The position numbers were made by a program, and so were the translations under genes. A stretch of 64,000 nt of DNA, taken from NCBI RefSeq assembly GCF_030463535.1, contig NC_132893.1, positions 18,088,027 to 18,152,026 of the forward strand, written 5' to 3'. The stretch is from Salminus brasiliensis. Its lineage: Eukaryota; Chordata; Actinopteri; Characiformes; Bryconidae. Below the pieces are notes generated by a model, which did no database searches, was not told the origin of the DNA, and saw only the letters and a program-made list of their open reading frames with translations. Of this stretch, positions 41,363 through 53,660 are shown one piece after another; position 1 is the stretch's first letter; each line of letters starts with the position of its first letter.

Positions 41363-42416
41363 CAGCACACACCAAAATGACCAGTGTTAGATTACTAATG
41401 TGTTGTTAACACGAAGGGTCTATTTCCTGGAAGTGGATTAAGCCTAATCCTGGACAACATTTACCTTTCAATTGGACAATTGCCATTCAGAATGATGAGG
41501 AGTCCAGGACTAGACGTGTCTAAGATTTTTTACATAATTGCTGGAGTACAAAAAAAAACCAACCAAAAAAAAAAACAAAACAATACAAACAAACACATAA
41601 TAAAATCAAATACAAATGTATTTGATAATGTAAGATCTGGGGATCTTGCCCATCCAACTTTATGTTATTCAATGGCAAAAATCATGCTAAATATAAGAAA
41701 CATTAAGTTAAGGATGAATTAAAGAGCCTTTTCCCCCCAGGAAAAACTGAGCGTCTTCCCAGCTTCGCTCTTACTCCCAACTTCCCTGACTATCAAAATA
41801 CACAAATACACTCTCAAATTCTGCACATCCTAATATTTTTCCAGCCTGAACTAACCTATGATTTTGAAGGAAAAAAAAAAAGTACTTTGAGATGAAAGGT
41901 GTGACATACTGTATGTGTAAAAATGTGCTGTGTGACATACAGACATCTTGTCAGTACGTATTTATGAACTTTAACACTTTAAATTATTCTTTTTTTGATT
42001 CTGTAATACCATTAAATAACAAAGTTGAACGCGCAAGATCTCCAAATCTTTCACATAATGCATAATAAAAAGCTTCAGTTCTTTAAAAAAAAATGCTCAT
42101 AAAATAACGCACATATGATAAACTCGCAGTGTAAAAAGTGTTCTTAGATACAGTAGATCAGCTTCTGATGATTGTCATGATAACTGCCATGGTTTATAAT
42201 GACTTGGCTGCTTTAGTTCATTCTCACATCACATCAAATCCTCCCCGACATGATAGGTTTTCCTTACAGACACTGATGTAATTCCAACTTAACGTAAGCC
42301 AGAGTCCACAATCTTCACATTTTCTTCAGCCGAATGAGCTCTTAATAAAATGCTTATAACAGCGTGGTTCTTTAAATGTCCCTGCATCATCAGTCCTGGC
42401 TACGTACAAAAAGCGG

Positions 42417-45400
42417 TCAGTAGTCCTGCTGGTTCTGAGCTCGAGTCTGGGTCGTCAGCAGGCGCTGCTGCTGCTGCAGGAAACTGATGACCTCCGGACT
42501 CCGTAGCAGAGACTAGAAACCATAGACACAGCATTACTGAGGATAGCCTTTTACTCCGACTTTATTTAAAGGACATTATAATGATCATATTTTATGGTTA
42601 CTTTGTTTACAGAGCATTATAAACTCCACTGGGAACTGCCAAAGCCATAGACGCTCCAAAGATAGCTTTTGGTTTATTGATAGAGAATGCGGTCATTAGT
42701 GGGTGTAGTCCAAGGACTCTTCACTGGAGCTCTAATACAGGCACGATAACAAGGTCTCAAGTTCAATATTCATACAAAATGCTCTCAGATTCTGTTAAAA
42801 ACCATTAGCAGCTTCAGGGCCAGACTACTTGTTACAGGTCATTTCACTCCATAACAGTGGCTGGGTAGGTGGCACCCACACTAGATTGTAGAGACAATAA
42901 CACACTTTAGTGCATAAAAGCTCAAATCAGCTACTTTTACTTTCATATCAATGTTGACATACTTAGTAAAAGCGACCCATTGTGTAATAACATGGTACAC
43001 CGCACACATGCAAGGCAGACAGCAGGATATCTATGTAATCTGCAGATAATGGCATAATCCATGCTAGGTACAGCTACAGGAATGACCCACTCACCAGCCT
43101 CTTTTGGTTTAACACTTGCTCTATGAGGGAAGGCCTTGCAGGACGGTCTCCCATGGTCCCGAGCCGCTGTTTCGTTACGGAAACAGGTCTCTCCTCTGAG
43201 CCCTCCTGTAAATGACAAAATCTGGTTCATGCCATGATACACAAGAAGCTTAAAAACAGGAAAGTCACTACACTGTACACTACACTGGAAACTTAAATAA
43301 TGCTAATAGCTGTGTTTCATTAAAGTTGAGAGCTTAAGTGTCTTCTTGTCCATTTGGTTAAGGTGCACTTTCAAGCCGCAGCCCAGCTCAGTAATGTGTT
43401 TAAAATGTAAACACAGCTTACATGTTATTTATGTGTCTAAGGATTGTAATTAGGGACCGCCTTCTTCCACAAATGGAACTTTAAGGGACAAATGTGGGGT
43501 GCTATGTAACACACTATATATATATATATATATAAACTATTTATGTGAGGTAGACCATGTTTTGTGTCAATGGTCAGGCCTACAGTTACATTTAAAGCAT
43601 CTGGCTGTCTCTCTTATCCAGAGCGACTTACATCTCAAATCATGTTACACAGGTAGGAGAATGTATCATTAGGCGTCTTGCTCAAGGACTTCTACTGCTT
43701 GCGTGTGGTGTGCTTGCCCGGCCAGAGAACTAAATACTGAACTACACACTCTACTACACACAGCCAAATTATTATGACCAGTAGGGGTGTGTGATATGTA
43801 TCGTCTACGGTTAGATCTTAATTGTGGTATTAACCATGTGCGAGCAGACATTATCAAGTATGTCACTGACTTTGCAGAAATCAATGAAAAACACGACTTC
43901 ACATATTCACTGCGCCCTTTAGCCTGATAGGATAGGCTACCACGCATGTGCACGGACTGCACCAAGGACCTGCTGAACCGTAATCTGTGACCGTCTGATT
44001 CTGTGAGCTCAGTGCATAGTGTCTGAGACTTCTATAATCTGACTGAGACAGATGTCATCAGATTATGTAACTGCACTGATTATATTTATATTTCATGTCT
44101 TTTATTGTCATTTTCAAAGGTTTTAAGTTATCATTTTACTTTTAGTATGTTTAAACATCTTTAAGAAATTCAAGATCTATTTCACTTAAACTGTAAATTA
44201 TGTGACTGAATAGTTTCTTCTAGAAGTAAAAAGGGGGGACAAAATGTGCCACCGCCAGAAAGTGTGACCCCTGTATACTTTAATAAGAAAATGATAAAAC
44301 TTAAAACCTTTGAAAATGACAATAAATAACATTTTTTTGTTTGTTTGTTTGTTTTTCTTTTTTTTGGAGTTTATTTTTGATTATTAATCATGAATGACAG
44401 AGTCATGAGAATGACAGATTTATTTTTATTGTTTTGATGTGTTCTTTTATTTTATTATCAAAAGTAAATGTGCCATGACCGAACAGAGCTCTGTTCACTA
44501 CTCACAAATGTTTGGATGCAAATATTTCTGATGTATTCAGGTTGGAAAGCTTGTCTGTGTTAAGTTAACTGTGCTTTTACAATTTTACCACATTTTTTAG
44601 CAAATGTTACACCTAGCCCCTCAGCCTCGCTTACAGAGTTTGTTACTGAGCTGTGGCAAGAAGCAAAGTGTATGACTGTATTTCTAGCATAGATGTCTAG
44701 TTTACATGTGTGAAATATTCAGATAATTATTGATCTAAGCTAAAAATGTGAAATTATTAAGCTAAATAATGCACAATGTTCAGTGTCAATGCCTGCAGGC
44801 TTCTCCATGCGAACACTAACTCTAGTGGTCTGCTGTTGGTAATGAACAGATTCAATGTTTAATGTACACTTTATTCAGTGTACACACTCAATGTTTATTA
44901 GCTAGTGGATACAGAACATTAGGCATATAAAGGAGCAATCCCTGATATAAACAATAATAAACGACTATGGCTCCTGCTAGGTTTAACTGGTGCCCCCCTG
45001 CGCCCCACAGTAGCGCACTGATGCCAGCAGTCACTGATGCCACATGTTTGTGAGAGTGTGCTGTTTTTAACTGACCGGAGGTAGTTTTAATAAGACAAAG
45101 CCTGTGTATGTCTAATCTGTACTCAGATACTCTTCTTCCAGTCCACTAACCATTAGCTGGTCTACTTTAAGAGCACAATGCCAAGTCAACATAAGCACAG
45201 GCTGAAGGCTGAGCAGCGCTGCGGTCCTGCACTGTGCACCTGTCTGAGAGCCGCTCTAGCCTCGTCACGGCTTTAGCATTAGCTAGCTAGCACACCAAAC
45301 ACCGCCAGCCCAGTGAACTCACACTGATACTCACTTCTAACTTGCCGGACGACATGGCCTGGTCGCTTTTCTTCTTCTTATACTTGTCCTTGTACATTTT

Positions 45401-45730
45401 GTTGCGGTGCTTTTTACACATCCACGGCTTCCTCTGCTTGGCCACCTGCTTGGTCGTCTCCGTGCAGCCGTCATACACACACTTCTTGGGCGCGTTCTCG
45501 CCGCCCAGCGCCTCGTCCTCGTTGGTTTCTGAGGGGCTCGCGCCGCTCTCCCGCGGCTCCAGCGCGTCCATGGCGTCGCTCTCCTCTCCCGGGTCGTCCG
45601 GGTCGTACGAGTACAAAGTGTCCGTGCTTACCGTGCCACTTTCCGCGGCGCCGCCTTTGTCACCGCCGAAGGAGCTCTGAGCCTCACTCCCAGCAGCGGG
45701 TGCAGAAACCATACCCTCACTCTCACTCAT
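42417..45730 (-). CDS. rfxap: Regulatory factor X-associated protein (3 exons)
   Basis: RFXAP joins RFX5 and RFXANK in the nuclear RFX complex that binds the X box of MHC class II promoters. Exons in transcript order: 45730-45335, 43205-43095, 42512-42417; 603 nt, 200 aa (human 272, longer in the N-terminal half). The N-terminal part is acidic and Ser/Gly/Ala-rich (YSYDPDDPGEESDAMD). The conserved core KKCVYDGCTETTKQVAKQRK runs into KPWMCKKHRNKMYKDKYKKK, a basic NLS-like stretch. The C-terminal interaction region reads RPARPSLIEQVLNQKRLSLL, then RSPEVISFLQQQQRLL, close to human. All three exons are codon-phase 0. The reading frame is intact and the gene is convergent with smad9. Confidence 0.95.
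43206..45334. other. rfxap intron 1
   Basis: No exon is seen. It contains a SINE-tail fragment (43586-43700), a short (AT)n at 43514-43532, TTTG repeats near 44337-44355, and otherwise ordinary AT-rich DNA. Confidence 0.5.
43586..43700 (-). mobile_element. SINE/LINE 3'-tail fragment
   Basis: TTACATTTAAAGCATCTGGC followed by CTTATCCAGAGCGACTTACA is the reverse of the TCGCTCTGGATAA-type tail seen in the SINE at 33002. The GTCTTGCTCAAGGA block belongs to the same body. No tRNA head is present. Confidence 0.55.
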
Positions 45731-46130
45731 GTCGGAGCTGACCGTCTGAAGAGCGGGATATGACTAAAGCAACAACGCCGCGCGACGAGGAGCTCTCCCT
45801 CTGCTAGCTAGTTAGCCAGCTAGCCAGCTAGCTCTTCTAGACGTCAGCTTGACAAGCTAGCTGAACACACTGTCATTTTCCCTATAACTGAAAAACTGAG
45901 TGTAAACAGGACTTCTCCTGCTCAGTGCTGACCAAAGAGACGGGCTAATAGCCTGTGTAATAGGTGCTAACTAGTAGCCTAAGTGGCTAATGTGAGACCA
46001 GTGAGCTTGACCACTCGCTCACTCGCTGCAGACCGTCTCCAGCTCCCCCGCCACGGAAACCTCATTTGGCTGCTTTGCCGCCGCCTAGAGGCCACTTGCA
46101 GTACTGTTGGGCACCTCTGGCTACATGATA
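45731..46130 (-). promoter_or_regulatory. rfxap: Likely rfxap promoter
   Basis: The sequence upstream of the rfxap ATG is CpG-containing close to the gene (CGCCGCGCGACGAG near 45775) and has clustered CTAGCTAG-type repeats at about 45805-45865. No TATA box was recognised. It fits a housekeeping promoter, but the boundaries are arbitrary. Confidence 0.35.
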
Positions 46131-46419
46131 TAAAGGTAAAGGTAAAGGTGCACGTATTTGTCACTGTACAGCGAAATGTGTCCTCTGCATTTAACCCATC
46201 TGGTAGTGAACACACACTCACACACACACATGTGTTAGGGGCAGTGAGTACACACACACACCCAGAGCGGTGGGCAGCCAACTCCAGCGCCCGGGGAGCA
46301 GAGAGGGTAAAGGGCCTTGCTCAAGGGCCCGACAGTGGCAGCTTGCCGAGCCCGGGAATCGAACCCACAACCCTGTTATCAATATCCCGGCGCTCTAACC
46401 GCTGAGCCACCACTGCCCA
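46131..46419 (-). mobile_element. Full-length tRNA-derived SINE, family A (reverse)
   Basis: On the - strand the head reads GTGGCTCAGCGGTTAGAGCG, then the B box GGGTTCGATTCCCGGG. A GGTGGGCAGCCAAC-type body and a tail of GGTAAA-type repeats follow. It is the best-preserved copy of the family seen at 40951, 27935 and 2757. Confidence 0.85.
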
Positions 46420-46539
46420 CTATAGTTATATTATTGTCATTTTTATACAGTCTTTATATAAAGAAATATAATCAAATCTTTCGAATGCACATTTTTAACA
46501 AGGCCTAGGCCTTAAGGCATGTCACCAACCATTCAGGAA

Positions 46540-47390
46540 CTATCAACTGAATCAAGTGTCCGAGCTTTAGAAAATCTATCTGACCTCTGGCCCTCTAAGC
46601 CACTGTCTAAAGAGCTGAAAACGAAGGGATTCCATACCCGCAAGGCAAGGGAAGGGAATAAGCCAAATAGATAGCCAGAGCACTTTCAGCTTGCAGCTCC
46701 TACAGTGCAGCATGCTATTAAGAAAGGTCAGCGCAGGGCTGTGGAACCGTGACGGTCAAGATGAGATCTGGAACACCAAGAAAACAAGAGCTGTGCGACC
46801 TCATCACAAAACTCAACATTCAGTGATACTACAGAAGATCTAGAGAACCTGATGGGTTTGGAAAACAAGTGCTGTGAAGTGATGAAGTCAAAATATACTC
46901 ATTCTTTGGCCTCAATCAGCAAATGCTGTTGTTTTTTTTGTTTTGGTTTGGTTTGTTTTGTTTTTTGGAAAGAACACCTTGCCAACTGTGAAGCATGGGG
47001 GCGGATCTATCATACTTTGAGGTTGTGTTGCTGTCAGTGGCATTGAAAATAGTGCACAAATGGAGGGAAAGAATGGATTCCACCAAATACCAGCACATCC
47101 TGGATGCAAACCATCTGTTAACAAGCTGAAGCTGAACTGAGGATGACTTCTACAACAGAATAATGATCCAAAACATACCTCAACACCATCATGGACTCAC
47201 TAAAGAGACACAGATTAAAGCTTTTGGAATGGTTCTCACAGCCCCCTGACCTCGCTAACATTTGTGAGTAGATCCGAAGGGAACTGTGCACCCAAGATGA
47301 ACTAATATACCTTGAAGAAGAGTGGGAAACTAATCCATCTACAAAAAGCGAAAGTACTTTTAGCAGCTGCAAAAGCTTGCATATTGTCAA
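46540..47390 (+). pseudogene. Decayed Tc1/mariner transposase remnant
   Basis: The order of phrases matches a Tc1 transposase gene: CAGTGCAGCATGCTATTAAG (helix-turn-helix end), GAAGCATGGGGGCGGATC (KHGGG), AATAATGATCCAAAACATAC (the DPKHT site, with its first catalytic Asp changed to Asn), and a SQPPDL-like segment near 47240. Stops and frameshifts are frequent, and a TTTTG-rich run at 46930-46965 interrupts it. No clean terminal repeats were found. Confidence 0.7.
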
Positions 47391-47711
47391 TTAAAAAAAA
47401 AAAAAAAATACTAAATGTGTCACTTTGCTAAGCATGCCCAAACACAGAAGACTGTACATATGTACATCTTTTTTTGTCCCAGGACCATAGGACTTTTTTA
47501 TTCTGGAGCCTTGCTGACAAAAGCCTGTTAACAGACTTTAACAGAACGGTAATACATGAATAGTGCAACCTAGCCAGTTAGCTAAGTCATATTATGAGCT
47601 TCCCAAGAATCAATGTACGTCCCTGCCCTCCCAGGTGACATGACTCAAAATGTTTGCCTCATAGATGTAAAAGACCACTGGAGCAATTGTAAGCTTTTTT
47701 GAGAATTTTAT

Positions 47712-47735
47712 GGGGGGGGGGGGGGGGGGGGGGGG
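47712..47735. repeat. Poly-G run of 24
   Basis: Twenty-four consecutive G residues in otherwise AT-rich DNA upstream of rfxap. Such a run can form a G-quadruplex and is also a common place for sequencing length errors. Confidence 0.9.
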
Positions 47736-48905
47736 TATTGTTACATTTAACAATACAGAGTTTCTTTGCTGAAATATTTATAGCAATATTCATATCAGAA
47801 TTTCAGAGGGAAAATGCCATTTTGGCAAAAACATTGGATCTCTATGCTGAAAATGTGTCAGAAAATGCATGATGTTATTAGTCCTATATTAGTAATATTA
47901 GTGTTATACTATTGAGATATAGACAGTTAGATTTTCTGGTTTATGTACAGTCTCATGTATAAGTTGCTGTATGTAGGCTGTTGCTTACAAATGTTGGTCA
48001 CCCCAACTTACCAGACCTGCAGATCTGCACTCCTTGTCAAGACATTAACCTCATTAGTGTGGGACTCTAAAGCCCAATTCAGATGGTATTAGATTTACTT
48101 TGGGCTTGGGGCTTGAATTTCCTCTTCTCTGGATACACACCACAGCTATGTTTGATTGTGCATGTATTCATCAGAGACCCTCTTCTAGTTCCTAAATCAC
48201 TAAATGAAAATGTTTTGTGAGAGTTACTCACTCCATTTGGGCACTTTCACACAAAAAAAGGAGAAAAAAACTTCCAAACTTTGAATGGAAATTGGTGTAA
48301 AATGATTTTACTAATTTTTGGGCATTTCTACTGGTCCAGTTACAGTTTTACACAATGTAAAGAACAACTGTCAGTAATAACAATAATAATATCAATGAGG
48401 GCCCATGTTGTAACAGAGCATGATATTGGCTGTGTCTGAATCTGGAGGTAGCTGGCTGAGTTGATGCCTTGCTGTTCATGCTGTCTCAGAAGGCAGTGTA
48501 GTGATGAAGGTCTCTGTAACCGAATCACTAAGGCAACACTATGTTGTGATGTTGCCAAGCTATCGGCAGCTCACTGCTCGATATGAGTGTATAGCCGTAT
48601 TGTCATTATCCATTGGCATTTTCCCCCAATAAAGTAGAAGGCTACATTACTAACCTTTGATTCTGAAATGACCGGGTGCCTTCCTGCCTCAGGATCCTGT
48701 CTGAGTAGCATTTCCTACATATCAGATACAGCCCTTGAAACCATATAATGCAAACATTCAGGGACTGAACTGGCTTTATCTTCCACTGATTTTATTGCTG
48801 TCTGGATGTGAGGGTTTTATCATTAAGCAGACATGTAAAAGTCTGAAGTCATTAAAATAGGAACCCCCACCCCCTCTGTGGAAAGCCCAGAGCTGTGATA
48901 ATATT
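47736..48905. other. Intergenic DNA between rfxap and sertm1
   Basis: Ordinary AT-rich sequence with no exon recognised. A block at about 48066-48140 (CCCAATTCAGATGGTATTAG) resembles one at about 51965-52040 (CCCTATTCGGACGGTATTAC), so both are probably copies of an old repeat. Confidence 0.4.
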
Positions 48906-48911
48906 TTTATT
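48906..48911 (-). terminator. sertm1 poly(A) signal candidate
   Basis: AATAAA on the - strand lies about 155 nt after the sertm1 stop codon. Confidence 0.4.
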
Positions 48912-49065
48912 CCAGATTCATGACATGAGTCATTATGTACATATGCAGTGATGTCGCTGTCAGTTTTACAAATGATTCTGTGTTACAAAGAAAATCTTTA
49001 TGTAAAATAACCTGTCGTCTAGTTTCTGTTTTGTGAGTGTGTGCTTGTCTGTGTCCATTCATCTC

Positions 49066-49398
49066 TCAGCAGGAGAGTGACGATACTGTGGATCTCTGTG
49101 AGGACAGGCTGCAGATTTCCATGTTAGTGAAGGAGCTTCCTGCCTCACTGGTGCACTCCGGGTATGACGAGCTGGACGAGATGATGTTCTTCAGCCTGTG
49201 TAAGGCGATGATGAGGAGGGTTAGGAGAAAGAAAAGCAGGCTGAGGAAGATGGAGACATAGATGTAGACGCTCTCTGTGGGGCCGGATGAGGCTGCAGCG
49301 GCACCAGTGGACAGAGACGTGGGGCTGAACCTCAGAAAGCTCTGTCCCTCCAGATCTGTTCCATTCAGATCTTCCAGTTGGCCACCCATTCCAGACAT
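49066..49398 (-). CDS. sertm1: Serine-rich and transmembrane domain-containing protein 1
   Basis: SERTM1 is a small single-pass membrane protein of unknown molecular role. This one is 110 aa (human 107) in a single coding exon. A polar Ser/Thr-rich N-terminal part (FSPTSLSTGAAAASSGPTES) is followed by one transmembrane helix at about residues 45-67 (VYIYVSIFLSLLFFLLTLLI). A Ser-rich tail follows: LHRLKNIISSSSSYPECTSE, then SSFTNMEICSLSSQRST. VYIYVSIFLSLL, RLKNIISSSSSYPE and SSQRST are near-identical to human. A splice acceptor (TTTGTGCAG on the - strand) gives an exon top at 49415, 17 nt before the ATG, so a non-coding upstream exon exists but was not located. Its position beyond rfxap matches human synteny. 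Confidence 0.93.
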   Translation of the reverse strand: MSGMGGQLEDLNGTDLEGQSFLRFSPTSLSTGAAAASSGPTESVYIYVSIFLSLLFFLLTLLIIALHRLKNIISSSSSYPECTSEAGSSFTNMEICSLSSQRSTVSSLSC

Positions 49399-49766
49399 GG
49401 CAGTGAGTAGAGAGTCTGCACAAAGACAAGGAGGCAGTTAGCACACTCGCTGACTGTTGGATGAAGGTGTTAAAATGAGTAGTAGTTCACATGAAGCAAT
49501 CAAGACGTGATTAAAGTGTAGATGTTCAGCTTAATTTTAAAGGGTTTACCAAAAATGCTACTTTAAATGTGGCCCATGTTTTACGCAGTCCCTCCATTTT
49601 TACAGGCTGAAAAGTAATTGGCAATACTTGCATGCAAATCCTTTGCACTCAATGATTGCCTGAAGTCCAGAACCCATGGACATCACCCCTCCGCTGTTTC
49701 CTCTTTTCAGAGGCTTTGCCAGACCTTAACTGAGACCTTTCAAGAAGCTCAAGGGTTCATTGTGAT

Positions 49767-49920
49767 GTGTTTCTCAACCCTGGTCCTGGAGGCACCCTGA
49801 ATCAGGAACACACCCAATTCAACTAATCAGCTCATTAACAAGCCTTTTCAGAGTTGCATGAGGGAGTGTTGAAGCAGGGAGTCTACTCAAATGCTGCCTG
49901 CAGAACCAGGGTTGAACACT
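49767..49920. mobile_element. Miniature inverted-repeat element
   Basis: The left end GTGTTTCTCAACCCTGGTCC and the right end, which reads in reverse as AGTGTTCAACCCTGGTTC, are inverted repeats 154 bp apart. This is a common fish short hAT-like element. The interior is non-coding. Confidence 0.6.
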
Positions 49921-52166
49921 GCATTGTCCATCTGCACTGTAAAGCACCATCTTCTCAGTTTTGCAGCATTTCACTGAATCCGAGCAGACAGTAGCGCTCT
50001 ATACACTTCCAAATGTATCCTGCTGCTTTTATCATCATTCTCCACCTGAAAATCATATACATGCCGTAACTGTGCCTTCACCATGTTTGACAGATGATGT
50101 GGAATGCTCCTTGATCATGAGCTCTTTCCTTCCTTCTCCATACTCTTCATTATTCTAGTAGACGTTAATATTGTCCCAAGTTTTTTTTAAGCATTTTCAA
50201 GCATTTTCAAGCATTTGTTCTTGTTCTTGAGTATTACCAGTGATTTGCATCATGAAGTAAACCCTCTTTATTTACATTCATGAAGGTATCTATTGACTGT
50301 AGACTTTCACAATGATATGCCTATACCTCCTCGATGGGGGCCTTTGACTAGGTGTTCTGAAAGCGATCTATACCAAGAAAAGTATTCTGAGATCACTTTA
50401 GTTGTCTTAGATTTTACCAAGGTGTTGATATGGACACTCCCAAAGTTTCTGTTTGGTCTTTCTGAAAGGTTTGATTTATTTGATGGCCTACTTTACTTGC
50501 ATTAACACATCTTTGAGCCACACATAGAGAGTTCTAGAAAGCTAGAACTCCAAATTCAACACTTGGAATCAACTCCAGACCTCTTATCTTCCTATTTCTC
50601 ATGAAATAACTAAAAACAGGCCAACCTCGGCCATGAAAAGTCAATTGTCAGTCAATTGTCCAATTACTTTTGAGCCTGTGAAAATTAAAAGACTATAAAA
50701 CAATGGCTATATTTCATATATGCCTAATACATCTAACAGGTCTAATACAGACAGCCTAAACAGGCTGTTATAGACATGCTGCTAACACCAGTCTGGAACT
50801 GAAGCTTCACTGAATTAGGCTGAGATTAGGGAACCAGTGAGCGTGTTAGAATTACGACCAGGGTTAGGGTTAGGTTTTGGGTGAGTCTGGGTTAGGGGGT
50901 CAGGTTTTGCTTAATGAAAGTAATAGATAAAGTCTACTTGAAGTAACATAAAAATAGTACATTTAATTAATGTCAGTAATGCATCAACAGAACATCTTCC
51001 AGATATTTACCTGAGCATATTCAGATGCTTTATTTCTGCTACTGCACTGATTTGCTGTTAGGAGTTTATTAATCATCTACACTTAAAATAAAGTGTTACC
51101 GGACCGGATTTGTCAAAATCAAATCATATCACTTGTATTGTAGCGTCACATTAAAACAGGTGTGAAGCTAAGTGAAAATAGTAGGTGGATAGTCTCTCCC
51201 TGTAAATAAATACACAGTATATACACACCAAAATACACTATTGCAGTGTCTGTGCCATTAAACAAGCTAGAAATATACAAGCTTCAAAATTAAGTGCAGC
51301 AGCACCTGAGATTCATAAATAAATATTACATGAATATAATAAACTATTGCTCATCTGTTTTCTTAAACATTCACTCCACTGGTTACTGCATAATTAACCC
51401 CCAGTTCATTTTCGAATGCACAAGTCCCTCTCATAGAGAAGATCATTAGCTTTCTACGCAGGTAATTCAATCATAGTTTATTTTGGGCCTCCAGAGTTTT
51501 CACAAAGCAAGCATCCCCACCTATCTCTTGTGGCCTGTATTAATATATCTGGACTTGTTATTGTTTGGGAGGGTAGGTATGAAGAGGCTCATAATCACGT
51601 TTAATTATGCTTTTTGTATCCTGGCAACGTGCATATGTGCGTGGTTATTAGTGAGTGAGTTTGTGTTGGTGTGTCAGAGTGCTGGTGCATTAGGAGTCCT
51701 GGGTGACCACACAGGGTTAGTCTCTTTCTCTCACACACAAACACACTGAGAAGGTCACTTGGTTGTTTACGCCGCCTGTGTGCCAGTAGCACGCTATGAA
51801 TAATAGATTGTGAAGCACCTGAGTGGGGAAATGTCACGGCTTTTTGGGCCAAGCAGGAATACATATTATCTGTCTATCTATCTATCTGCATGGCTGTAAG
51901 GCTGTCTATCCAAAAATCACATCACAACCTTCATTAGAGAAGCTCGGCATATTCATTCTCTGATGCCCTATTCGGACGGTATTACTATTTACATGGGGCC
52001 TCAGGGTCATTCTTTTCTTTTACACATGCTGCTCTGTGATTTTACTGCCATCCGGATCAGCCATATCTATTTCTTTCTCACCTCCTAGGAGAAAATTACA
52101 GGCCAAATTACCCACTGTTTTTTATTGAGTCTTATATTTTTGGCCCATAATGACTTTTTTGTGCCT

Positions 52167-52197
52167 CCAACAGGAGGCAGATATCGCCTCCTGTTGG
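52167..52197. repeat. 12-bp perfect inverted repeat with 7-base loop
   Basis: CCAACAGGAGGC (52167-52178) pairs exactly with GCCTCCTGTTGG (52186-52197) around AGATATC. It is a short stable hairpin of unknown meaning. Confidence 0.8.
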
Positions 52198-53242
52198 GGG
52201 GAGAAAAAGGTTTTGTCTGTTTCGACATACCGTAATTTGGTCTCAGAGCATCAGCCCTCCACTAAATATTAAGCAAAATGCAAAAATTATTGTTGGATCT
52301 TCGCTTCAAACTGGAGTAAGAACTAGGGTCTTTACTCCAGAGTTTCTTCAATTGTTTGGACACAAATCTTATGCGGACTAAAATTGTTAAGACCAACACA
52401 GAGTTCAGTGAAACACAGTAGGTAATCTGGCCTGTGATATTCTCTGAGGAAAAGGTATAAAACTGATCCAGATGGATTTAACATCACAGAGAAAATTTCC
52501 CTTACTTGCAATAATACCTGAGAGAAAGTGCTATAACGTGAGACAGCTTCCACGCTGTTGCTTGCATGCTATCCCAAACCTCACATAAGTCCACTACACA
52601 CAGACACGTGGGTTTAAAACAGAGCAATCCTTATCTGAAGTGTTGCTAGACAAGTAGGTAGGGTACACATAGGGTTCACATAAAAGTAAGTTTGAAATAT
52701 TTAATAGCTTTGGCAGTGTGTAGCAGTGTGTGTCACTAAAGAATGAACTCCCTAAACAGGCTAGGGCCTGTCGGCAGGCTAAAAGTGTTATTACAAACTT
52801 CTATTAACAAAGAATAGCCCCACCAGTTTGTAATAAAACCTGTAATATCGCCCAATGTTTCGGCCTTTAAGCCTGCTGTTGCTTGTAGCCCTGATGATTG
52901 GGAAATGAATGATTGTTCCTTCACACCCTTGGCAGCGGGGTGACTGGTAGCCTCATGCCTATGACCACAGTACATCTGAAAGGTTTTTGAAAGGTTTGCC
53001 ATAACAAAGACATCTAAGCTATTAAAGACTCATCAGAAGAATCAGGCTGGTCATTAAATGCTTCATCTTCCAAATTTAAATCGAAACAACTGTTTTCAAA
53101 GGCAGTATATTTTATGAACTCATTATTCATGTTGTCACTCTTTGTTGCAGGTTTGTTATGGCTAGTGTTTTTGTCTTGTAAGCGCTGGCATCGTTGCTGT
53201 GTTAAGTGTGTATGTGGCTTGAAGAGCTTTGGTCAGAGTGTC

Positions 53243-53330
53243 ATTTACATGTACATTTAAGGCATTTAGCAGACGCTCTTATCCACAACGACTTACAAAA
53301 GTGCTCTGGATAAGTGCCATTATCATGCAA
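53243..53330 (-). mobile_element. SINE 3'-tail fragment
   Basis: ACATTTAAGGCATTTAGCAG followed by ACGCTCTTATCCACAACGAC is the widespread teleost SINE tail motif in reverse, like the piece at 43586. No tRNA head is present. Confidence 0.6.
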
Positions 53331-53612
53331 TATCGGATGATCACTAACTGTGGTATAATGATAAATTTACCACCAAATTCTCTGCGACACATTCTCTGTA
53401 CAAGTTTTTACAGCTTTCAACACATCTGTTGAAGTCCTGATTTCTTGCCGCCACAACTGGTCTACATGTACCTGTATACACAGGCAGCCATTAGTCAAAC
53501 TGCTCCCCACCACAGATAATTTACCACTTATTAAAAATGTCTAAACACAAATGTAAATACACACAAATCAGCAGACTTTTGTTTAAAAAAACAAAAAACA
53601 AAAAAAAAACAA

Positions 53613-53621
<9 letters not shown>

Positions 53622-53659
<38 letters not shown>
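53622..53659. repeat. (GT)n microsatellite
   Basis: About 19 GT units, preceded by a short (AT)n and an A-rich tract. No gene is nearby. Confidence 0.9.

Positions 53660-53660
<1 letters not shown>

Larger units (their letters stand above)
40245..42416. other. Convergent 3' interval between smad9 and rfxap
   Basis: smad9 (+) and rfxap (-) end facing each other 2.17 kb apart, so most of this is their 3' UTRs and spacer. An AATAAA at 40812-40817 could end smad9 about 570 nt after its stop. A SINE (40951-41176) and a small hairpin (41301-41362) lie between. No other gene is visible. Confidence 0.55.

Noticed and set aside
49037-49261. Plus-strand frame over sertm1
   Set aside because: The minus-strand frame is SERTM1 with its transmembrane helix; the plus-strand frame is its shadow.
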